Below, piece after piece: positions 21,275 through 32,090 of a stretch of DNA of 64,000 nt. The stretch spans positions 69,463,444 to 69,527,443 of the forward strand of contig CM055096.1 in NCBI GenBank assembly GCA_029204225.1, in the 5' to 3' direction. The notes below the pieces were generated by a model. The model made no database searches. It was not told the DNA's origin and saw only the letters and a program-made list of their open reading frames with translations. The position numbers and the translations under genes were made by a program. Positions within the stretch are counted from its first letter, which is position 1. The number at the start of each line of letters is the position of its first letter. Source of the stretch: Diphasiastrum complanatum. Taxonomy: Eukaryota; Streptophyta; Lycopodiopsida; Lycopodiales; Lycopodiaceae.

Positions 21275-22084
21275 ATCTCCATCCTAGGGAGTTCAGGAGC
21301 AGCAGTGGAAAAAGCTATCAGAAGATAGGAAATGTTTCTCAGTTTCTCAGAAAAGATTAGAGGAGGAGAATCGTTGTAGTTGCAGCCTTCAAAACCCTTG
21401 AAATTCACTGAGAATTTACAGTTCTAGGAAGTAAAATTCTTATGTAGGTAAGTCGCTGGACAGGTAGCAATCTATCTCTATTTTCAGGGATCTGATTGTA
21501 GCTTTCAGAAAGGAAATTCAGTAGAGCTGAGCGGATTCTGGAAAGGAAGGATAGTACAGGTCCATCGTTGTAAAAACAGCAAGCTACCTCTGAATTTCCA
21601 GAAGAATCTGAGAAATTTTGAGAGGATTTCAGAGTAAATTTCCCTAGCAGGGCCAGCGCTGGACAGGCTGAGATTAAATCAGAGATTCAAGGTGATTTCA
21701 GAGCTGTAAATTGGACAAATCGGGCCGGACAGGTTGCTGTCCAACCAGCGAGGGCAGGGACTTCAAAACTTCCGGATTTCTTTTTGTAAATTTCCGGTTT
21801 TTACTCGGTTTGTTGGAGCCCCACACCTGAAATCAGATCAGTCATTACTCAACTCAAGAACCAGGAAATTTGACACCGTTTTGAAGCTTCAAACTGGCAT
21901 TTTCCGGGACAGCAGGTTTGAAATTTTGGGGAAAGAGCTGAAAGGGTTCCTCTTCGTAATTTCTTTGGAAGTACAGTCCCCAGAAACAGCTAAGTCATCT
22001 TTTCTTTCCCTTGTACAGTTGTAAATTAGTCTTTTAGACTTTTTTTCCTTCAGAAGTTAAGGTAGCTCTCTTTCAATTCCGAAG

Positions 22085-23190
22085 ATGACCACTCCTCAGG
22101 GACCTGATCAACCCCCGGAGAGAGGCTTCGACGAACTTGAAACAAAAGCCTTGGCTTACAGAAAAGGGAAGGAACCCATGGAAGTAGAAGAACAGGAACA
22201 GTTCGCCGAAGAACTCGACGAACTGGTTACCAAGGAGCAGTTTCTCCAATTGGTAACAGAAGTGGATGAACTGAAGTTGGCATTAGCCAATTTCAAGTCC
22301 AGTGTGGACGACTCGTTCGCTAAACTCAAAAACTTGATTTTGAGTTCCGCGAAAGGAAGCCTTCCCTCCACTTCTCAATTATCCCCTTCTCCACTTCCAT
22401 CAGTTTCGGGTGAGACTTTACGGTCTCACCCCAGTGTTTTTAAACACTTAAAACCTCCTACTTTTAATGGGGAAGAGAAGGATAGAAATGCAGATATTCT
22501 ACAAACCTTCCTCAGCAAATGGAAGAACATTCATGCTCTTAAACAAACCCCTGACCATTTGCAAGCAATTGAAACCAGTCTTTCCTTAGGGCCCATGGCC
22601 TATAAGTGGTGGTTAAATCTCCAAGAGACTGGGCAGACTCCCCGGTCATGGAAAGCCTTTGAAGAAGCTTTCCTAAGAGAATTCCTACCAGAGAATGAAC
22701 TTGATAGAGCCTGGGAAGCCTGGGAAAGAACAGTAATGGACAAGTCCCTCATCCAATATATCTCGCAGTATCGAGAAGCAATTTTAAAGATTAAAAATAT
22801 GGATGACTCTCAGAAAATCAGGGGATTTGTCCGTGGCCTCAAAGATGAATATAAAGTAGAGGTCCAAAGAAACTCGCCTACTACCCTTGAGCAAGCTCTC
22901 AGATATGCTCAAATCTATGATGATTCAGTGGATAGCAAGAGAGCGAGACAGCAACCACTTTCTGAGCAGCCTCCTCAGAAAGACTTTCAATTTAAAAAGA
23001 AATTTTTAAAAAGAAAGAAAGAAGATAAATTTAAAGGTGAAGCTCCTCAGAAACGCCCTTCACTCATACAGCCCTTAAAACTAGATGATTTTGAGAAAGC
23101 CAAACAAGAACGTTTGTGCTTTGTGTGTATGGGCAAGGGACACACAGTCAGACAGTGTCCCAAGGGGCCTTTCACTAAAAAAGATTAAAA
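22085..23190 (+). pseudogene. Element B gag, nearly full length
   Basis: An open frame of 367 codons from ATG 22085. It has an acidic N-terminus, a coiled-coil-like stretch near residues 45-75, the retrotransposon gag domain at about 120-270, a Lys-rich linker, and the CCHC knuckle (23117-23158). It is more intact than gag of A, which has two stops in this span. A TAA where A has a Lys codon (23186-23188) separates it from protease. In this family gag and pol normally share one frame, as A shows, so the stop is a defect and not a programmed gag/pol boundary. Confidence 0.85.
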
Positions 23191-24170
23191 AGATAAAAAA
23201 CAAGTCCATCTTGTTCAGACTGTATGTTTTCCCAGTGACTCGGCAGCTTCCGAGATCAAAGTATATCATGAAGATCATGAACACTGTTGCCAGCTAACCT
23301 CTGCAATGCTAGCGAGACCCTTCAGCTTTGGGCCGCATGACCTAGTACGTATGCATGGGAAAGTTGGTAACCAGTCAGTAAGAGTCATGGTTGATGATGG
23401 GGCAACCCATAATTTCATCAACTACACCCTGGTTAAAAAGCTTAAACTACCAAAAGTACCTAGTCAGCATAGGTACATAATTTCATTAGCTAAGGGTGAA
23501 GATAAAAAAATATGGGAAACTATGGTAAGTAAGTTAAATCTTGGTATTCAGGGGTACCAAGATGAAATAAACTTTCAGATAATGCACCTGGATCGCACAA
23601 ACATTGTTCTCAGGAGAGATTGGCTCTACAGTTTAGGACCTTCCCTCCCCATAAACTATCAGGAGAACACCCTCAACTTTCAGCATAAAGGCCGAGAGAT
23701 CTAGTTGCATGGGGAGCATGATGTTCCCAACAGCTCTATGGTCTGCAGTTCAGAGCTCTGTCAGCTAATCGGAGACGAAGACCATCAGGTATTCTTATGT
23801 GACTTTCAGTTTATTCCTGAAGTTTCTATTTCCAGTTCTATTCAGCAGAAAATCAGTAAATTAGAAACTTTATTGTCTAGATTTAAAGATGTTTTTCCTG
23901 AAGATTTGCCACATGGTTTACCACCTAGCAGAGAGGTAGATCATGTAATAAACCTAGTACCAGGTACAGCACCTGTTTCTAAACCTCCGTATCGGGTCAG
24001 CCGAAAAGAGGATGAAGAAATAACTAGGCAGTTAACAGACTATCTTGGGAAAGGCCAAATTCAGACCAGTAGTTCACCGTGGGCCTCACCAGTCCTATTG
24101 GTGAAAAAGAAAGACGGGTCTATGCGTCTTTGCGTAGATTACAGAGCCCTCAATAAAGTCACAATTAAGA
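23191..24170 (+). pseudogene. Element B protease region and start of reverse transcriptase
   Basis: Protease motif D-D-G-A-T-H-N-F-I near 23395, the V-L-R-R-D-W-L block near 23610, then the gypsy pre-RT signature ([15 protein letters not shown]) and [16 protein letters not shown] to TAG change at about 23702 stops the frame. Two bases are missing near 24172 relative to A, shifting the frame inside reverse transcriptase. Confidence 0.85.
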
Positions 24171-25674
24171 ATATACCCTATGCCTCGGGCAAACGAGTTG
24201 TTTGATCAACTCGACGGGGCTAAGTTTTTCAGTAAAATAGACCTAAGATCGGGATATCATCAAGTCCGTATAAAATCGGAAGATGTCTCGAAAACAGCTT
24301 TTAGGACTCGTCACGGTCATTATGAGTTTAAGGTGATGCCATTTGGGCTCACAAATGCTCCAGCTACCTTTATGACCATGATGAACAGTGTCCTCAGACC
24401 ATACTTGGGTAAGTTTGTAGTCGGATTTTTAGATGACATCCTCGTTTACAGCAAAACAAGGAAGGAGCATCTAAAACACCTCAGAAAGGTGTTTCGACTG
24501 CTCAGAAAGCATAAGCTCTATGCTAAACAATCCAAGTGTGAATTCTTCGTTGAAGAAGTAGCATATTTGGGTCACATTATCTCTTCAGATGGGATTAAGA
24601 TGGACCCAAATAAGGTTAAAGCCATACTCAGTTGGCTGAGACCTCAGAATATTTTGGAACTTCAGATCTTTCTTGGTCTGGCGGGATATTACAGACGATT
24701 TGTCAAGGAATATGCTCAAATAGCAGTTCCTATGACAAATCTCCTTAAGGGGAAGGGAAAGGAGTTTATTTGGGAGTCCGCACAGCAAGAGAGCTTTGAT
24801 GCTCTCAAAACAGCCTTAGCTACAGCACCAGTTTTAAAAGTCGTCGACCCCAATCAGCCATTTGTGGTCGAAACAGATGCTAGCGACTTTGCAGTAGGTG
24901 CTGTGCTAACTCAGGGTGGACGACCAGTTGCGTTCGAGAGTAAAAAACTCGAGCCAGCTCAGACTAGGTACAGTGCCTATGAAAAGGAACTCTTTTCTAT
25001 AGTACATGCCCTTAAGAATTGGATGCATTATTTGTATGGTGCCAATTTTGAGGTCCTGACAGACCATGAGAGTCTCAAATACCTTTGCAATCAACCTGAG
25101 CTTGGAGGTCGGAAAGCTCGTTGGGCAGAGTTGATACAAGAGTTTGACATGTCTAGATATAGGCGTGGAAAATTCAATACAGTAGCAGATGCCCTTAGCA
25201 GAATGCCTATGATAAACGAGCTGAGTTTTACTCAGATTCGTAATGAGTTACTCGAGTCCTTGAGAGGGAAATGCCAGCATGATGCATTCTTCTCTACTAT
25301 TTGGAACTCAGTCCAGAGCAGACAGTTACAGACTCCAGAACCAATTCCCGGGGCTGGTGCCAGTTCATCCAAGAATACGGCAGCTTCCGTTGAGGATGAT
25401 GATGAGTCCGAGTATACGTCGTCAGATGACGTTGAGGATTCTGAGCCTGTATTACCCAAGCAAACCCCAGAGGTTGAGGGTCAGTTGACTCAAGGATTCA
25501 AATGGAAACAATATTCCATTCAGGATGAGTACTTGCTCTATAGAGATAGAGTATGTGTCCCCAATTCAGAGGATTATAGGCAGCAGGTCCTATATGAATG
25601 TCATGACAATCCTAGCGCGGGACACCCAGGCATACAGAAGACCTATGAGCTTCTTCGTAGGCAATTTTTCTGAC
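24171..25674 (+). pseudogene. Element B reverse transcriptase, RNase H and integrase N-terminus
   Basis: A 497-codon frame carries the [11 protein letters not shown] block, [18 protein letters not shown] (about 24428), RNase H with T-D-A-S (about 24878) through D-A-L-S-R (about 25190), an acidic Ser-rich linker, and the H-x3-H half of the integrase zinc module. TGA at about 25672 replaces the Trp of the F-F-W-P motif. A codon is missing near 25155 relative to A. Confidence 0.88.
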
Positions 25675-26740
25675 CCAGTATGAAAAAGGACGTCCACCAG
25701 TATGTAACCAGTTGCCAGAAATATCAAGTAAATAAAGCAGAGCAACCGTCTGACCAAAATGGCTCATTTTATTCCGACCAAAACAACCGTTAGAGCTCTA
25801 GAGTTAGCGAGGTTGTTTGTAGACGGGCTATTTAAATTGTACGGTCTACCTTCCGGCATAGTCAGCGACCGGGACAGTAAGTTTACTGGAAATTTTTGGA
25901 GGGCAGTATTCCATCATCTCCATACTAAACTTAATATGAGTACCACCGACCATCCACAGACGGACGGTCAAACAGAAAGGGTAAATCAAGTGCTGGAGGA
26001 TATGCTTCGTGCATACGTCAGCAAAAAGCAGACTAATTGGGAGGAGTATCTCTCGATATTAGAGTTTGCTTACAACAGTACCAAACATTCAGCTACGGGA
26101 TACAGCCCATTTATGCTGATGTACGGTTTTCAGCCACGCTCACCCACAGCTGTAGGGTTTAAACAAGAAAAAGTTGAAGCAGCCATAAACTTTTTAGAGG
26201 ACCTAAACCAGATGATAGAACATGCTAAGCGTAGCATTAGGCAGTCCCAGGATCGAGCCAGGCATTATGCAGATCCACACAGACGGGATGTGAAGTTCTC
26301 CGCTGGTGAGAAAGTCTACTTGAGAGTTCCAGTTGACTCTAAAACCCTCAAATCAAGAGTGTGTGCTAAGTTGTCTCCAAGGTATTGTGGTCCCTTTACC
26401 ATCAGTAGGAGACTAGGCGAGGTCACCTATGAACTAGAACTCCCACACAGCAGTAAGGTTTTTCCAGTCTTTCATGTAAGTCAGGTTACGAAAAGCCTTA
26501 ACCAGATCAGACAATCTGGTAGGGGACAGTGTTCTAGTTCTCCCATTGGATCCTCAGCAACCTCCACATGAACCAGAGGAGATTCTTGATAGTAGAGAGA
26601 CGCAGACTCGTCATACTCTATACCGAGAATATCTGGTTAAGTGGAATGATCAGCCTGTTGAGAATGCCACTTGGGAAAGAGGCAGCGTCCTTCACAAGAT
26701 TTTTCCAGACTTTGTCTTAGAGGACCAAGATGGTTCTTAA
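25675..26740 (+). pseudogene. Element B integrase core (deleted) and chromodomain
   Basis: Compared with A, about 130 bases are missing at 25754. This removes the segment with the first catalytic Asp (M-D-F-I-V-D-L-P). The remaining core keeps R-D-S-K-F and the Q-T-D-G-Q-T-E-R-V-N-Q block with the catalytic Glu. One Cys of the zinc module is Tyr (K-Y-Q where A has K-C-Q). A frameshift near 26490 precedes the chromodomain (26546-26740: Y-L-V-K-W-N-D, N-A-T-W-E). Integration would be impossible from this copy. Confidence 0.88.
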
Positions 26741-26751
26741 GGGGGAGGGAG
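26739..26751 (+). promoter_or_regulatory. Polypurine tract of element B
   Basis: AAGGGGGAGGGAG lies directly before the 3' LTR. Confidence 0.85.
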
Positions 26752-27110
26752 TGTTACGAGCTCGTAACCAGTGCCGAACCCTAGAGAACACAGATAGGTC
26801 AGATACCACAGTTCAGGGTCGTGTCCAGCGTACATGACCAACAGGGCAAGACAGTGTGAGTAGTGTGCCCCAGCACGGTCCATAGTCATGGCGGGCCTAA
26901 CACAGCCTAGGGACCCTGTCAGCAGGATAGGGCTCCCAGTTGGGTCCCGACGTGCAGTCGGCCACGTCAGTGCCACGTGGCCGACACTTGGCAGTAGCAT
27001 GCTACCAGTCCTCACACTGGGCTAGGAGGGGCTTACTCTATATCAGGGAGTAGGCAAGGTTGGGTGGATCAGTTAGTGTTTGCCCTACTGTGGTGTTAGG
27101 ATCTATTACA
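26752..27110 (+). repeat. 3' LTR of element B
   Basis: 359 bp, aligned over its whole length to the 5' LTR, followed by ATTCC. Confidence 0.92.
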
Positions 27111-27154
27111 ATTCCCTACTGAGAACTAACTATAATTTTATTTGCCAAACTTTC

Positions 27155-27540
27155 AGTTATGAAGTGACTCACATCCTATCAATAGTTAAGCTAGGTAAGC
27201 AGCACATAAGCAGGAATTAACCCTAGAAAGCGATAAAGAGAATGCTTAAGGAGACTAAAGAGGAGAGATCAATATCATAAGATAAATGATGAATGAAAAT
27301 ATCTCCTGATTATAATCATAGAGGAAACCTAAATGGATAAGACTTGGGAGACCAATCTCTAGGAGGGATAATAGTGTATATTCCCAATAGGTCTATAACC
27401 CACTAAGTGGCCGCCCTCATCAGTAATGTGACCGAAATAGCAACTAGACTGATCTATTGGAAATAGGCCATTATGTGAATATGCATAACAGTAAAGTAAT
27501 AAAGGAGGACGTGGCGCATGTAATGAGCCGAGCCATAATT
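27155..27540 (-). repeat. 3' LTR of element G
   Basis: 386 bp. It shares terminal inverted words (AGTTATG and CATAATT) and internal words with the LTRs of F, such as CTCGGCTCATTAC and GCTTATGTG. Confidence 0.7.
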
Positions 27541-27624
27541 CTCCCCCGCGGAAAAACAAAGCCCCTCGGGCTAAATGACAAGGCAGCATATATCATGTAT
27601 TAGCAAGCCTTGGTGGATTAGCAA

Positions 27625-27955
27625 CTATAGCAAATGTAGAGGACTAAACAAGTGTAGAAAGGGCACGAGCTTGATCCACAAGCAATGGTGTATGGTAGAA
27701 ACATCTATAAGCTCCCATGTGGCTTCCTCGACGGGATGACCACACCGAACTAAAAACTGAATCTGTCGTCGGCGTCGATAATGCTGAAGGCAAACCTGAA
27801 GTATAGCGGCTGGTAAAGGAAATAACTTTGGATCATAAGGAAAGGCAGCTTCACGATCATCCTGAATAGCAGCACGTAACAGACTAACATGAAAATATAC
27901 ATGCACGTGTATAGGGCGATAGCTGTAAACGATAAGTCATTGGACTGACACTCCA
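27625..27955 (-). pseudogene. Element G integrase C-terminus and chromodomain
   Basis: About 90 codons in one frame: V-S-L-L-R-A-A-I-Q-D-D, a linker, then R-R-R-Q-I-Q-F-L-V-R and E-E-A-T-W-E. The expected W-D/W-N turn after F-L-V is altered (C-G-H). Upstream coding sequence is absent. The chromodomain would direct integration. Confidence 0.7.
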
Positions 27956-28647
27956 ATATGGGGTAAGGCCAATCAGATCGCTGGCTGAGCTGGAATGCTG
28001 GCTATATCAGATCGCTGCTGCCTACAGATCGCTGCCGCCTGCAGTATCTGATCGCTGGCTGCAGACCTATTTTCTGTCTGCTGGAAAACCATATTGGTGC
28101 TGGAAAAGAGATCGCTGACTGGGATCAGATCGTTTCTGAACTATTAACTGGATAACTGGATCACTGCTACTGATCGCTGACAGACATGTTTGCTGCTGTA
28201 TCAGATTGCTGGCAGATCTTATCACTTCTCGATGGCTGCCTACAGCTGGATCGCCGCATGCAGACCTGGTTAACTGTTTTGCTGGAAGCAGCTGGAACCT
28301 ATTCGGTCCAGATTTGAATCTGACCTGTGAAAGCCTGTAATACTGATCGCTGAGATGGATTACTGGCAAATCAGATCGTTGCTAGAAAAAAAGACCTGGA
28401 AACGCTGGTTCACAACAAACGTGCTAAGGAAAAGATTAACTTCAGTTCTGCAGGGACAGTTGTCTACAGATTGTGAAGAACCAAGGAACGCTGGCCAAGA
28501 GCTGTTGGTGTTGGAGTGTTATCGCTGCATGTTACAGATCAGTCTATTGTTGGAGAAAGGTTGCTACGAATTAGAACACTATTGGTAGATCGCTACAGAT
28601 TGTCAATTACTATTGGAAGTAATTGGTGTACATGCAAAGAAGCATGG

Positions 28648-28917
28648 ACATGCACAGATTGCTAGGATGAAATTGTTGTGCCTTGTAGTAGCAGATCACT
28701 GAGGTTTAGGAAGGGGAAGAACCTTGATGCATGTTGAAAGTCGTCTCAGGAGTCGAGATCAGCATTAGGACTAGGAGTTGTTTTGCAATCAAGGTGCACG
28801 GTCAACAAAGGATCCACAAGTCACAAAGTGGAAGGATCAACTCACAGGAAAAGGAAAACTACATGAAACAAGAAGATGGTGAGGGAGATGGCAGGAGAAG
28901 ACAATCAGTGATCACGG
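28648..28917 (+). repeat. Left copy of the 270-bp direct duplication flanking F
   Basis: ACATGCACAG to GATCACGG. It is identical to 34794-35063 except for one base (CAACAAAGG versus CAAGAAAGG). Confidence 0.9.
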
Positions 28918-29365
28918 AGTTATGGACTCGGCTCATTACATTCGCCATGTCCATTTACATTTACTTTACTTTATGCATAGGCAGGCTTTGGGCCCTTTTT
29001 TATTCATTATTTGACATTTAGACTATATGGTTGGCCTTGGGCCCTATTATTGACATTTAGACCATATTATTGGCCTTGGGCCCTATGATTCACTATATTG
29101 GTTATTTGGTCATATTACTGAGAGTGGGGGCCTTCTTGGAGGGCGCACTATTTTCCCTCTCAGTTTGGCCCTAGCCACTGGATGCTTCCTTTTAGGGCTT
29201 CCTCTTGGCTATAAGTAGGGATTCTGTGTCATTTGTTACTTGTCTTATGATATGATCTCCTTCTTTAGTCTCTTTAAGCTTTCTCTCTCCTGCTTTCTAG
29301 GGAGTCTTGCTTATGTGATGCTTTCATAGACTAAATCTAGATCAGCCGTGGCTACGTTCATAACT
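28918..29365 (+). repeat. 5' LTR of element F
   Basis: Ends form a 7-bp inverted repeat, AGTTATG and CATAACT. The LTR includes GGCTATAAGTAGGG near 29208, a plausible TATA box. Confidence 0.88.
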
Positions 29366-29377
29366 TGGTATCAGAGC
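29366..29377 (+). promoter_or_regulatory. Primer binding site of element F
   Basis: TGGTATCAGAGC directly follows the LTR. Confidence 0.85.
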
Positions 29378-30380
29378 ACTTTCCTGAGCATCTCCATTGA
29401 GCAGATTTTTTTTCTCACAGGAGGGCGCCCACCTTCAGCTTGGATCTTCACCATTTTTCAGCCGGATCTTCAGCATTTCTCCACACTTGTGTTGCAGATT
29501 TTCACGACGGATCGGAGGAGGACAGGCGCCCACTCGCTGCCCATTTCTAGCGCCCTCTTGCTGGCTGCCTACTGCTGCATTTTCAGCCTTTTTCCTCCCC
29601 TATTTTGGGCGCCCTACTGCCTCCTATTTGCTGCCCTATTGGGCGCCCTCATGCTTGCTGACCAGCGCCCTACTGCTCCTTCCTTTGCTGAAAATTTCCG
29701 CTTTTTGCTGCCCCTATTCGCCACCTTCCATCAGCCACTCCTAGCGCCCTACCAACCCATCTTTTTGATCCAATTTTTTTTTTTTGCCGTTTACTACCTC
29801 TCTTGGACGCCCACACTCCACCCTAGCTGGCGTCCTACATCCGCCTCAAATTCAGCTCACCCTCCTACACTGCTGTCGCAACCTGACCCCGGACAATACA
29901 AACACGCCTAGATGCTTAGAAAGCCACTCCCACCCAACTTCATCGCGCATCGGGATTGCTCCCTGTCTTTATCGCAAACTTTTTTTTACCCTTGTAGGGC
30001 GATCTCTGATTTTTCAGCCTTGTTTCCTCGCTGCCCATACCTCCTTTTTGTTATCACTTCCTTTCCTTGGCTGCTCCCTTTCCAGCCCCATAGTCCATTA
30101 TTGTTTCCCATACTTTTACCCACCGTTTACTCCACGTTGTCGGGCCCTTAGCATCTTTTTTGGAGGCTGCCCGGTACCTCGACATATCGCCGCTATTTTT
30201 CAGCTCACTCCCGGTTGCGGTTACGAGGTATTTCTTACTTAGTTGTCCTTTCTCTTCATCTTACATCGCGAGTTCTATTGTGTCTTTTCATTGGCGTGCC
30301 TGTTGTGACGACTTATGTCCTCTCCTTCAGTTCGTCCAATTGTTTAGCACATTTCTTTTCTCGCTTACTTTTCCTTCCTC
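29378..30380 (+). other. Leader of element F
   Basis: 1 kb of pyrimidine-rich sequence between primer site and gag. Open frames here (for example 29348-29911) are hydrophobic by composition and have no recognisable domain. GGCGCCC-like words recur. Confidence 0.6.
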
Positions 30381-31500
30381 ATGGCTAGCTCACCCACTAC
30401 ACCTGCGAGTCATTCCGGACCTTTAGATGAACAGTTTGCTGATATGCGTGACTCTCTTACTCTCCTCAGTAGTTGTTTCGACCAAATGATAACCGGTTTT
30501 ACCACTCTATAGACCGGCTTTGCCACTATGCAGTCACAGATTGATTCCTTATAGCCACATGGACCTGGCAAAGCCCCTGTTCATTCATCATTTGGGTCTC
30601 CATTTGGACTTCCATCCTCGTCTACTTCCTTTGGCGGTGGGCCTCATTTTCCACCTAACCCACCACCCGGTTTTCCACATCCTACAGCTCCTGAGTCACA
30701 TTTTCCACGACATCTAGCTCCTGAGCCACATTTTGCTCGAGATTTTCGTGATCGGGTACAGCTTGCCACCTATTCTGGTTCCTCTAACAGGAACTTGTTA
30801 GAGAATTGGTTTGCAAAGCTTGATACTTATTTTCAGATTTACCCTAAGACTGATCCTCAGAAGATCCAGTTAGCCGCCTTACATTTAGATGGGCGTGCTG
30901 CCACTTGGTGGCGGGTCTACCGACTTGACCCTGATCGGGACGGTCTCCAGTTATGGCCTACCTTTCGTCGTGATCTTCGTCATGCTATGATTGACCCTCA
31001 GTGGCTGAGCCGCCAGCGTGATATATTCCGTAGTCTTACTCAGACTAGTGATCTTTCTTCCTATACAGATCAGTTTATGGACCTTTCCTACCTCTTTACA
31101 AATCTTCAGCCCACCGAGCTTATTTCTCGCTACATTGCTGGACTTCGTGGTGCTCTACGATACGATGTCTCTTCTTTCCGTCCACCCACACTTGTTGAGG
31201 CCATGTCCCTTGCTAGTACTTTACAGCATAAGTACCCTGATCCTGCTCCCTTTCGCTTTTCCCGACCCCGTCCATCTCTTTCACCTCTACCATCTCCGGC
31301 CCCATCTGCCCCATCCACTGTCGTCCCGACCTCTTCTCTTACTTCTCCCGCTCCTCGCCCTCCGCCTCTTCGTCCTGCTTTTGTCCGACGTTACACGTCT
31401 ACAGAGTTCGCTGACATTCAGCAGAAGCATCTTTGCTTTCGTTGTAAGAGTCCCGACCACATTGCCCGTGATTGCCGCCAGCCCCTGCCTACTTCTCTGT
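30381..31500 (+). pseudogene. Element F gag with zinc knuckle
   Basis: ATG 30381 starts a Ser/Thr/Pro-rich N-terminus. The gag domain follows (L-E-N-W-F-A-K-L-D-T-Y-F, A-A-T-W-W-R, then F-x-S-L-T-Q-T), and the CCHC knuckle (C-F-R-C-K-S-P-D-H-I-A-R-D-C) is at 31434-31475. Two TAG stops near 30510 and 30554 sit where Gln codons are expected. From 30795 the frame is open through the knuckle. A Pro/Ser-rich linker lies between gag and knuckle. Confidence 0.85.
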
Positions 31501-32090
31501 TGTTTTCTACCATGAGGGCACTACCCCAGATGAGTCCGATATCTACATTCATATATCTGATGAGCGTGATCTATCTCCTGAGCCTTCTACTGATTTACTT
31601 CCTGCTACTTGCCATGCTCAGCTTGCTTATGCTACCTGGACAGGGTGCCCCGGTCCTCGCTCCATTCGGCTACGTGTGCGCATTACTGGTCGTGAGTATA
31701 TTGCTTTAGTTGATACCGGCAGCACTCACCTGGTTCTGCTCCTCCCTCCCGGCCTCCTTACCGTATGTCTAAGTTTGAGCATGATGAGGTTGAGCTTCAG
31801 ATTACTGCTTTACTAGATCAGGGCCTTATTGTTCCTAGTCACAGTCCTTTTGGTGCCCCTGTTCTCCTTGTCAGTAAGAAAGATGGTTCCAAACGCCTCT
31901 GCATTAATTATCGTGCCCTCAATAAGTTGACCATCCGTAACCAGTATCCTATTCCTCACATGGATGATCTCTTTGACCAGTTAGGCACCTCTCATCTTTT
32001 CTCTAAGATAGACTTACGTTCCGGCTATCACCAGATTAGGATGCATCCTTCGGACGAACATAAGACTGCTTTCGTACCCATCTTGGTTTG
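31501..32090 (+). pseudogene. Element F protease stub fused to reverse transcriptase start
   Basis: The protease motif V-D-T-G-S-T-H (about 31708-31728) is followed at once by a Pro-rich stretch and the R-M-S-K-F-E block that normally lies hundreds of bases further on, so most of the protease and its following linker are deleted. Reverse transcriptase then begins: [10 protein letters not shown], the N-Y-R-A-L-N-K block and the I-D-L-R-S-G-Y-H-Q block. A shift near 32076 moves the frame. Confidence 0.82.

Larger units (their letters stand above)
20902..27110 (+). mobile_element. Ty3/gypsy chromovirus B, both LTRs
   Basis: A 6.2-kb sister of element A. LTRs of 359 bp lie at both ends and differ at about 6 positions by hand count, roughly half the divergence seen in A. 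Flanks are ATTCT on the left and ATTCC on the right, a target duplication with one later change. Layout is the same as A: tRNA-Met primer site, gag with zinc knuckle, protease, reverse transcriptase, RNase H, integrase, chromodomain, polypurine tract. Inactivating changes: stops at about 23186, 23702 and 25672, a 2-base deletion near 24172, and a roughly 130-bp deletion in integrase near 25754. Confidence 0.92.
27155..27955 (-). mobile_element. Chromovirus G, reverse-strand 3' end with LTR and chromodomain
   Basis: The LTR at 27155-27540 reads on the reverse strand from AATTATGGCTCGG to CACTTCATAACT and is a diverged relative of the LTR of element F. Right of it, CTCCCCCGCGG is the reverse polypurine tract. 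Frames at 27625-27956 encode the end of integrase (F-H-V-S-L-L) and a chromodomain (Q-F-L-V-R, E-E-A-T-W-E), similar to the C-terminus of F. The 5' part is missing at the junction with element E near 27960. Confidence 0.75.

Noticed and set aside
23186-23188. TAA between gag and pol of B as a programmed readthrough or gag/pol boundary
   Set aside because: Sister A has a Lys codon at the same place and reads through, so this is a nonsense mutation.
29348-30242. Hydrophobic frames possibly encoding an envelope-like protein
   Set aside because: They lie upstream of gag in the leader of F, overlap one another in several frames and show no signal peptide, cleavage site or conserved env feature.
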